A stretch of DNA of 64,000 nucleotides from positions 46,021-110,020 of the forward strand of contig REGQ01000019.1 of NCBI GenBank assembly GCA_004134985.1, read 5' to 3'. The number at the start of each line of letters is the position of its first letter. The stretch's first letter is position 1. The translations under genes and the position numbers were made by a program. The stretch comes from Paenibacillaceae bacterium (GTDB lineage: Bacteria > Bacillota > Bacilli > Paenibacillales > Paenibacillaceae). The notes under the pieces were generated by a model. It made no database searches and had not been told where the DNA came from. It worked only from the letters and a program-made list of their open reading frames with translations. Below are positions 43,573 through 50,410 of the stretch, one piece after another.

Positions 43573-43602
43573 AGTATACCCCTCTACCCTATATAGAGTC
43601 AA
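43573..43602 (-). promoter_or_regulatory. copZ promoter with candidate CsoR site
   Basis: TTGACT (43602-43597) and TATACT (43578-43573) are 18 bp apart on the minus strand. The spacer contains the G-tracts TAGGGTAGAGGGG, which resemble the GC-tract-plus-TA pattern of CsoR operators. The copper-sensing repressor gene is adjacent. Position and motif support Cu(I)-relieved repression. Confidence 0.6.
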
Positions 43603-43645
43603 GTGGATCACGAATAATCCCAGGTTGCGAGATTTCGTGTCAGCA

Positions 43646-43969
43646 CTACTTCATCAGTTTATTGACGGTCTTGAGGAATTCGGCGATGACCTCCTCGTCC
43701 CCTTCATGAATCCGCTCCACTACACAGCTCTTCATATGATGTTCCAACAGCAGCTTTCCTACGCCGTTCAAAGCCGACTGAATGGAGGAAATTTGGTTTA
43801 ATACATCATCACAGTAGGTATCCTTCTCAATCAAGCCTTTAACACCGCGAATTTGTCCTTCAATTCGATTCAGACGACTGATCAGACTGTTCTTGGTTTT
43901 CTCGGAATGGTGGCTCTTGCGAGTCGACGAATCAGCGCATCCTTCATGTATCGTGCTGTCAGTATCCAT
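43646..43969 (-). CDS. csoR: CsoR-family copper-sensing repressor
   Basis: A 107-residue all-helical repressor of the CsoR/RcnR (DUF156) family. The N-terminal part has RLNRIEGQIRGVKGLIEKDTYC, and the Cu(I) ligands Cys (TYC), His and Cys (EHHMKSC) are in place, as in B. subtilis CsoR. A polar N-terminal extension of about 25 residues is longer than usual. The ATG at 43969 follows GGGAGGGGGG by 7 nt. It is located upstream of copZ on the same strand and likely represses it in the absence of copper. Confidence 0.92.
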   Translation of the reverse strand: MDTDSTIHEGCADSSTRKSHHSEKTKNSLISRLNRIEGQIRGVKGLIEKDTYCDDVLNQISSIQSALNGVGKLLLEHHMKSCVVERIHEGDEEVIAEFLKTVNKLMK

Positions 43970-44223
43970 AACCTTTCCCCCCTCCCTAATATATAAATTA
44001 TACATGAGTATCATGGATGATTCAATGAGGATAGACTGACGCCGCTTTTTGAATGATCAGGTCAAAGGTCTATAAACCCGTCTGAATGCCTGCATAGTAT
44101 GTATTCGAGCGGATATCAACGACTGTCCTGTATAAACGCCAGCAAACAGTTCAAATGCTGCCTTCTTTGGTATAAGCACTCCGGTTGTTTTATCGATAAA
44201 TAGTTGCAGAAAGGGTGAAGACA

Positions 44224-45639
44224 TTGAAGAGTATTAAAGTGAAAAAGAGGAAAACCAGACTGGCCATTATCCGATTGCGCAGAAAAAGAAGAATCAAATT
44301 GAAATTAGTGATGAGAAGACGTCGTCTTAAAAAAATTGCAGTGCGCTTGAAAAAGCGGAAATTGGCTCGCAAAAGCTTTTTACGCCGGAAATTAAAACGG
44401 AAACTGTACAAAAAACGGATCAGGGCAAGAAGAAGAAGGAGGGCGAAACATGTTGCACCAGTGCCTGCGCCAGTGCCTCCGCCAGCCGTTCAAGAAGCGC
44501 CTCCCGCCCCCCCACAACCTGAACCCCCTGCTCATGTTCCGCATAACGGCGTGAACTTGATCGGATTTATTCGCGCCCAAATCGGCTTGGGCGAATCTTC
44601 AAGAATAGCAGCCAAAGCACTGAGTACAACAGATATTCCGTTTGGCATTATTGACTTCCCTATCCCTACCCGAGTGGAGGATATCAGCTGGGCGCACAAA
44701 GAAATCCCGCATGCTATCTATGCAACCAACTTGCTTCATATGAACGCAGACTCTTTGCTTCATGCGCGTATGCATTTTGGTGAAGGGCTGTTTAACGACC
44801 GCAACAATATTGGCTACTGGCATTGGGAACTGCCCGACTTCCCTGATGAAAATCTGCCGGCATTCGATTTAGTACGCGAAGTATGGGCACCGACAAGTTT
44901 TGTTCAAGAGAGTATCGCCAAAAAATCACCCATACCTGTCATTCGCATCCCGCATGGCATCGATGTCGAAACGTCGCCAGATTTGAACCGCACATCCTTT
45001 GGACTGCCGGCTAACCGCTTCCTGTTCTTTATGATGTACGATGTCCAAAGCCATACGGCGCGCAAAAATCCACAGGCAGTCATCGAAGCTTTCAAACAGG
45101 CTTTTGCGGTCAATAGTCCTCATGTCGGCCTTGTATTGAAATTCAACAACGCTGACTTCCAGCCAGCCGATATTGAAGAACTGCGAAGCCTGGTTCACGG
45201 CTACGACAACATCTTCATGATTGACAGTGTCTTATCCCGGATTGAAGTCAATTCGCTCTTGAATAGCACAGACTGCTTCGTATCCTTGCATCGCTCCGAA
45301 GGGTTCGGCCTTGGCTTGGCTGAAGCGATGTTCCTCGGCAAACCTGCGATTGGAACGAACTGGTCAGGCAACACCGATTTCATGAACGAAAACAACTCCT
45401 GTCCTGTAAACTATCAGCTCGTGCAGGTTGGCCAGGACTGGGGACCTTACAAAGCCTATCAAACATGGGCAGAACCTGATCTACAGCATGCTGCTGCATT
45501 AATGAGAAGGCTGATTGATGATCCAAACTGGCGTCAATCGATCGCAGCCAACGGACAGCATACGATTCGCACCGAGTTTTCACCGCAGGTAGTTGGTCAA
45601 ATGATCAGATCCCGCCTGATCGAATTAGGGATCATCTAA
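44224..45639 (+). CDS. family-4-type glycosyltransferase with extremely basic N-terminal leader
   Basis: A 471-residue protein in three parts. Residues 1-77 contain 44 Lys/Arg and no Asp/Glu. Residues 78-108 form a Pro/Ala-rich linker. The rest is a GT-B glycosyltransferase with NLIGFIRAQIGLGESSRIAA at its start and, near the C-terminus, FVSLHRSEGFGLGLAEAM (the E-x7-E donor-site motif) and GTNWSGNTDF. The leader has hydrophobic spacing in places (LAIIRL, KKIAVRL) but no signal peptide. The TTG at 44224 fits the AAAGGG; a GTG 9 nt earlier is too close. It faces the GDP-mannose genes, so the donor may be a GDP-mannose-derived sugar. Confidence 0.85.
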   Translation: MKSIKVKKRKTRLAIIRLRRKRRIKLKLVMRRRRLKKIAVRLKKRKLARKSFLRRKLKRKLYKKRIRARRRRRAKHVAPVPAPVPPPAVQEAPPAPPQPEPPAHVPHNGVNLIGFIRAQIGLGESSRIAAKALSTTDIPFGIIDFPIPTRVEDISWAHKEIPHAIYATNLLHMNADSLLHARMHFGEGLFNDRNNIGYWHWELPDFPDENLPAFDLVREVWAPTSFVQESIAKKSPIPVIRIPHGIDVETSPDLNRTSFGLPANRFLFFMMYDVQSHTARKNPQAVIEAFKQAFAVNSPHVGLVLKFNNADFQPADIEELRSLVHGYDNIFMIDSVLSRIEVNSLLNSTDCFVSLHRSEGFGLGLAEAMFLGKPAIGTNWSGNTDFMNENNSCPVNYQLVQVGQDWGPYKAYQTWAEPDLQHAAALMRRLIDDPNWRQSIAANGQHTIRTEFSPQVVGQMIRSRLIELGII

Positions 45640-45651
45640 CATGATGTGAAT

Positions 45652-45685
45652 AGCGAGCGGCACAGCCCCCGCTTGGCCGCTCGCT
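45652..45685. terminator. bidirectional terminator between glycosyltransferase and GDP-mannose genes
   Basis: Perfect 10-bp arms AGCGAGCGGC and GCCGCTCGCT around a 14-nt loop, placed between convergent genes. T-richness is modest on both sides. Confidence 0.6.
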
Positions 45686-45727
45686 CCTTGATGTATTTTC
45701 GGGGAAGAACAGACTAATTACTGCAAA

Positions 45728-46678
45728 TTACAATTCGGCCCGCCAGTAATTCAACAAATCCTCCATCGTTTGTTTAAATGGAATGACAGGCTGCCAACCG
45801 GTTTTTTGATGGAATTTGCTGTAGTCGCCAAGCAATATTTCCACATCCGAAGGCCGCATGCGCAGCGGATCTTCCTGAATGGCTATTTTGGCCGTGCTCA
45901 TTGACAATAATAGATGAAGCATTTCTTCAATTGTACAGCATGTTCCCGATGCAATATTGTACGCTTCGCCAGCCTCCCCCTTCTCTAAAGCGAGCCAGTA
46001 AGCATTGACAACATCGCGAACATCTGTGAAATCCCGCTGAGCCTGAAGGTTTCCTACATAAAGGATCGGATCCTTAAGTCCCTTCTCAATTTCGACAATT
46101 TGCTTGGCAAAGTTGGACGTTACGAAATTTGCGCCTCTTCGCGGTCCCGTATGATTAAATGTGCGCGTAATGATCGTATGCAGCCCATAGCTTTTGTAAT
46201 ATTGGTAAGCCAGATGATCCTGCGCTACTTTACTTACAGCATAAGGACTAAGCGGCCGCAGCGGGTTGCTCTCTTTAATTGGTACTTCTGAAGGATCAAC
46301 ATGCCCATACTCTTCACTGGAACAGGCAATTTGAATTTTACAGTCAAGATCAAAGTGGCGAACCGCCTCAAATATATTAAGCTGCCCTGCAACATTATTA
46401 TAGATGGTATCATTAGGCGCATTCCATGAGGTTGGCACGAAGCTTTGCGCAGCAAGATGGAAAATCAAATCCGGCCGCACCTCATCGATCAATTTCTCTA
46501 CTGAAAACGGGTCTCTCAGCTCACACTCTACCAAATTCACCTTGTCCAACAAATGTCTAATATGATCCATTCGGCTGCGGTGTCTAATCGTACCGTACAC
46601 CTCAATGTTCTTATCCAGCAAGTATTCGGCCAAGTGGCTGCCGACAAACCCTGAAATACCTGTAATAAGTGCCTTCAT
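45728..46678 (-). CDS. GDP-mannose dehydratase/GDP-6-deoxy-4-ketohexose reductase family protein
   Basis: A 316-residue extended SDR. NAD(P) binding is in ALITGISGFVGSHLAEYLL; the active site comprises CSSEEYG and SPYAVSKVAQDH (YxxxK). FNHTGPRRGANFVT and GNLQAQRDFTDVRDVVNAYW are typical of the GMD/RMD group. The C-terminal MRPSDVEILLGDYSKFHQKT favours the shorter Rmd-type (about 310 residues) over classic Gmd (about 340-370). It may therefore be the reductase making GDP-rhamnose, or a dehydratase that also reduces. The ATG follows immediately after the TAA of the guanylyltransferase gene. Confidence 0.82.
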   Translation of the reverse strand: MKALITGISGFVGSHLAEYLLDKNIEVYGTIRHRSRMDHIRHLLDKVNLVECELRDPFSVEKLIDEVRPDLIFHLAAQSFVPTSWNAPNDTIYNNVAGQLNIFEAVRHFDLDCKIQIACSSEEYGHVDPSEVPIKESNPLRPLSPYAVSKVAQDHLAYQYYKSYGLHTIITRTFNHTGPRRGANFVTSNFAKQIVEIEKGLKDPILYVGNLQAQRDFTDVRDVVNAYWLALEKGEAGEAYNIASGTCCTIEEMLHLLLSMSTAKIAIQEDPLRMRPSDVEILLGDYSKFHQKTGWQPVIPFKQTMEDLLNYWRAEL

Positions 46679-47710
46679 TTATATTCCTCCCTTGTTGGCT
46701 TCCATAGATGCGATGAGCTGTTTAATCTGCTGCTCTTTCGATTTATGGCATACCAGCAGCCCTTCTGCTGTTGATACCACAATGAGATCGCTGATGCCGA
46801 TAATGATTGCCTGCTGCCCCTCAACATGAACAATACTGTTGGACATAGACTCGTGGAAAATATCCCCTTTTATCACATTACCATTCGCATCTTTATCAAA
46901 AATTCGCTCCAGCGCGCTCCATGTCCCTACATCATCCCAAACAAAACGGACCGGAATCGTGTAGATGGTATCGACTTTTTCCAGAATCGCATAGTCTACT
47001 GAAAGTTTGGGAAGCTGTCCATAAACCTCATCAAGACGATGGGCATTGTCCGATAAGTCCTTCCACATCATGGGCTGATGGACTGACATATAGCGGGCAA
47101 TGGTGGAAGGCTTCCATATGAAAATCCCGCTATTCCAATAAATATTAGGCTGTTGCAGCAGCTCCCTCGCCTTATCCAGCGGCGGCTTTTCAATAAATTT
47201 CCTGACCTTCTGGACGACCGTACCTGCGGGCGCATCCTCTGCAACCATATATCCGTAACCTGTTTCCGGCCTGCTTGGCACAATGCCAAGCGTCACAATA
47301 ACACCATCGGTTCGAGCAGCCTTCTCTCCGTTCTCCACCGCTGCCATCATCGCATCTGCATCAGATACATATTGATCAGATGGAACAATGACCAGCACTT
47401 CATCCAACTGACGCTGCAAAAAATAATGGGCGGTCAGCGCCGTACACGGCCCCGTATCCCGCTGCTCAGGCTCGACAATCATCTGCTCATGCGCGAGCCC
47501 CGGCAGCTGTTGCTTTACTAGCAGTACATATTTCGCTGCCGCAACAACGTACACATCCTCGGCAGGCACATAATTTCTAAACCGCCAGTACGTCTGCTGC
47601 AGCATGGTTTCCGTCTCGGAAGCAAGCGGCAAAAACTGCTTTGGTTTTTTCTCCACGCTTCGCGGCCAAAAACGGGTTCCCTTGCCCCCTGCCATGATTA
47701 CAATTTTCAA
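46679..47710 (-). CDS. mannose-1-phosphate guanylyltransferase
   Basis: A 343-residue nucleotidyltransferase that makes GDP-mannose from mannose-1-phosphate and GTP. The signature MAGGKGTRFWPRSVEKKPKQ is at the N-terminus. VIVPSDQYVSDADAMM, ETGYGYMV, FIEKPPLDKA and YWNSGIFIWKPSTI follow in the expected order. It is the short, single-function type with no phosphomannose isomerase domain. The TTG start at 47710 has AAAGGAGAGG upstream. It is directly coupled (no gap) to the GDP-sugar SDR gene, forming a two-gene GDP-deoxysugar module. Confidence 0.92.
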   Translation of the reverse strand: MKIVIMAGGKGTRFWPRSVEKKPKQFLPLASETETMLQQTYWRFRNYVPAEDVYVVAAAKYVLLVKQQLPGLAHEQMIVEPEQRDTGPCTALTAHYFLQRQLDEVLVIVPSDQYVSDADAMMAAVENGEKAARTDGVIVTLGIVPSRPETGYGYMVAEDAPAGTVVQKVRKFIEKPPLDKARELLQQPNIYWNSGIFIWKPSTIARYMSVHQPMMWKDLSDNAHRLDEVYGQLPKLSVDYAILEKVDTIYTIPVRFVWDDVGTWSALERIFDKDANGNVIKGDIFHESMSNSIVHVEGQQAIIIGISDLIVVSTAEGLLVCHKSKEQQIKQLIASMEANKGGI

Positions 47711-48119
47711 GAGAGCCCTCTCCTTTTTACCTCCGCTTTGCTGTCGGCTTGACTTACGGCAGTGGCAGTTTCCCGACGACCTGCCAACCTGCCGCACTTC
47801 ACTGCCTGACATCAATCATGATGCTGTTCAACTGCTTATGATAATCGATATTCGACCTCCTTGGGAGCCTAGTCTTTTACTTAATGATTTCGCACCCTTC
47901 TTACATCATATGCCTTAGGCCGCAAAGCACATGGACGTTTATCGGTCATGAAGAAAAATTGGCGCTTGTCTGCCGGACATGTACCCGCTTATCCATCAGC
48001 CGTTCCCGCAAACAAAAAAAGCACGCTGTCTCCGAAGTTGGAAACAACGCGCTTCTTGTCAATCGTCTTCGATTAGGGAACCAGGATAGCGAGCCTCGCT
48101 TCTTGTATGCAAGGCAGCG
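47711..48119. other. 409-bp intergenic region
   Basis: Holds the promoter region of the guanylyltransferase gene (minus strand) and the terminator of the glycosidase/PepV/isomerase operon. Open frames here are short, without binding sites, and match nothing I know. Confidence 0.45.
48014..48052 (-). terminator. intrinsic terminator of the GH78/PepV/isomerase operon
   Basis: On the minus strand GCGCGTTGTTTCC pairs (with G-U pairs) with GGAGACAGCGTGC, followed by seven T. It is located about 70 bp after the isomerase stop. Confidence 0.75.
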
Positions 48120-48959
48120 TTAGGGCTGGCAGATCCGCTCCATATAGGACTTGGCTGCTGGAATATCGCTTGTATTGTCTATTCCTTCCAAAATCATATG
48201 AATCATCGGTTTGTGTTCCTTCAGCAGTTCCCAAAGCAGCGGATAGTTAAGCATCCCTGTTCCGGCAGCACCCGATACGAGCTTATGCTGCTCGTCCCGG
48301 CGGATGTCCTTCACGTGAACCGCCGTGATTCGCTCGCCGTACAACTTGAAGGCGCTGCGCATCAGCTCATCCTGCTGTGCAATATTGCCCGCATGCAGCA
48401 GATTGCAGGGATCGAACACAACGCCAATCCGCTCTGAACCGATCTCCTCCAGCATTCTCTGCATCCGTTCCGGTGTTGAGACGACATGATCCCAGCAGCC
48501 TTCAATCGCAATCATGACACCGGCGCTCTCCGCCGCCTCAACGAGCGGCAGCAGCGTCTCCTTGAACTTCTTCCAACTCGCTTCGCTTTCATTGTCCGGA
48601 TGGAAACTGTAGTCAGCATTCAGCGAGCCGGTCTCTGTCGCTACCATGCTTGCTCCAAAATCGCGCGCATGCCGCAAATGCTCCTTGAAGCGGGAAATTC
48701 CATGCTGCCGCTCCTCTTCATTGGGGTGAATCATATTGAAATAACAGCCCAGCACAGGAATATGAACGCCTGCTTTGGCAAATTCATCGGCAACCGCGAA
48801 GGCGAAGCCGGGACTCAGCCGCCCGAGGCGCGAGTCAAGATCGGTGATGGCTTTGGATAGCGCCAGCTGCACGCCTCGAAAACCGTAGGACCGCACTGTT
48901 TTCGGCAATTCCTTGTAAGATTGCGGACCGACCAGATGAGCTAATATACTAAGTGTCAT
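48120..48959 (-). CDS. sugar phosphate isomerase/epimerase-like TIM barrel protein
   Basis: A 279-residue protein of the AP-endonuclease-2/xylose-isomerase-like TIM barrel family. Conserved metal-site blocks: ATETGSLN (Glu), IAIEGCWDHVV (Glu), GVVFDPCNLLHAG (Asp), AVHVKDIRRDE (His/Asp) and MILEGID (Glu) near the C-terminus. Family members isomerise or epimerise keto-sugars or inositols; the specific substrate is unknown. Its start overlaps the end of the PepV gene by 11 bp. The operon with a GH78-like glycosidase suggests action on a released sugar. Confidence 0.87.
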   Translation of the reverse strand: MTLSILAHLVGPQSYKELPKTVRSYGFRGVQLALSKAITDLDSRLGRLSPGFAFAVADEFAKAGVHIPVLGCYFNMIHPNEEERQHGISRFKEHLRHARDFGASMVATETGSLNADYSFHPDNESEASWKKFKETLLPLVEAAESAGVMIAIEGCWDHVVSTPERMQRMLEEIGSERIGVVFDPCNLLHAGNIAQQDELMRSAFKLYGERITAVHVKDIRRDEQHKLVSGAAGTGMLNYPLLWELLKEHKPMIHMILEGIDNTSDIPAAKSYMERICQP

Positions 48960-50394
48960 AATGCACCTCCCGAATCAATTCATAAATTGCTTGCGTACAT
49001 ATTTCGCCATGAAGCATCATATCGGCAATAGCGACAAACTCATCCGGCTGATGGACATGGTTGTCTCTGCCGAATCCTGCGCCAAAAGCTACACCTCTGT
49101 TCTGCAGCTTGCGGGCATAAGTGCCCCCGCCGATCGACAGCAGTTTGGCCGGCTCACCCATTATTGTTTCGTATGCCGCGCTTAACTTGACAATCAAGGG
49201 GTGTTCGGGTGCCACATACAGCGGCGCCATATGGCTGACTGTCTCCACCTCGATGCCGAATTGCGCCGCCTTGCCGATGAGCGTCTCCCTCAATTGTGCG
49301 CCATCTGCAGTAACAGGGTAGCGGATATTAAGCACGGCCTCAGCATTGTCCCGATTCACGCTGATCTGCGCCAGATTTACCGTCAGTCTGCCATGCTGCT
49401 CGTCACTGCAAGCCAAATCCAGTGATTCTCCAAACGCTTCATGCCCGATAAAAGAACGGATAAATGCTACAAATGGATCTTCAACGTATTCAGCCTCTTT
49501 CATCCCTTCAGGCAGCGATGCAAGCAAGTGCAAATAATCTGCCATATAGGCAATCGCATTTTGTCCTGACGGCGGGTAGGAGCCATGACCACTCTTGCCG
49601 TGAGCAACGACTTCAATCAAACCGTCTTCGATGCGCGCGACCTCAATTTTGCCGGGATGATCCATGTCCGCATCACCACCTGCCAGTTGAGCCAGCCAAG
49701 CATCTGCCCCCTCATCGTCATGCCCTTGAGAAGCAAGCACCGCGCGGCAGCGCTCCGGCACAACATTCGGGGCTGTGCCGCCGATCATCTCCAGCAGCTG
49801 CCCTTGAGCGGCCTGTCTCGGACTTGTCAGCCTGAATACATAGTAACCTTTCTCGGCATGGGTAATCGGGTAGCCGGCGTCCGGTGTAAAACTGTAATCG
49901 GGCAGCGGCTCCTTCGTGAAATAATAGTCCATATCCGTCATTCCGTTCTCTTCATTCGTTCCGAAGATAACCCGCACCCGCTTGCGCGGCGCAATCCCGG
50001 CATCCTTCAGCGCTTTGAGCGCATATAGCGCCACAACCGCCGGCCCTTTGTTATCCGCTGCCCCGCGTCCATATATATTGCCCTCATGGATGCAGCCGCC
50101 AAGCGGCTCCATCGTCCAACCGCTGCCAAGCGGAACCGTGTCCAGATGAACCAGCACTGCAACCAGTTCTGTCCCGCTGCCATATTCGACATGTCCGGCA
50201 TAACCATCCACATTCGTCGTCTTAAATCCCATCGTTCTCCCTAAATCAAGCATATAAGCGAGCGCTCGATCGACTCCCTCGCCAAACGGCTTGCCTGGCA
50301 GCGGGACGGATGCGACGCTATCAATGCGCAGCAATTGCTGAATGTGATGGATGATATCCTGCTCATAAGCTCTGATCGCCTGGCCAATACGCAT
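48949..50394 (-). CDS. PepV-like dipeptidase (M20 family)
   Basis: A 481-residue metallopeptidase of the M20/PepV group. Metal and catalytic blocks: LVHLDTVPLGSGW (His, Asp), IYGRGAADNKGPAV (bridging Asp), IFGTNEENGMTDM (Glu pair), the DAGYPITHAEKG segment typical of PepV, and GRDNHVHQPDEFV (C-terminal His). The lid domain occupies about 190-380. PepV enzymes cleave dipeptides, including unusual ones. It lies between a glycosidase (16 bp away) and a sugar isomerase (overlapping), which is an uncommon context for this enzyme. Confidence 0.92.
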   Translation of the reverse strand: MRIGQAIRAYEQDIIHHIQQLLRIDSVASVPLPGKPFGEGVDRALAYMLDLGRTMGFKTTNVDGYAGHVEYGSGTELVAVLVHLDTVPLGSGWTMEPLGGCIHEGNIYGRGAADNKGPAVVALYALKALKDAGIAPRKRVRVIFGTNEENGMTDMDYYFTKEPLPDYSFTPDAGYPITHAEKGYYVFRLTSPRQAAQGQLLEMIGGTAPNVVPERCRAVLASQGHDDEGADAWLAQLAGGDADMDHPGKIEVARIEDGLIEVVAHGKSGHGSYPPSGQNAIAYMADYLHLLASLPEGMKEAEYVEDPFVAFIRSFIGHEAFGESLDLACSDEQHGRLTVNLAQISVNRDNAEAVLNIRYPVTADGAQLRETLIGKAAQFGIEVETVSHMAPLYVAPEHPLIVKLSAAYETIMGEPAKLLSIGGGTYARKLQNRGVAFGAGFGRDNHVHQPDEFVAIADMMLHGEICTQAIYELIREVHYDT

Positions 50395-50410
50395 CTTACC
50401 ACCTCCTGGT

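Noticed and set aside
47884..48123. A 79-codon plus-strand frame.
   Set aside because: It overlaps the operon terminator hairpin and has no binding site or family match.
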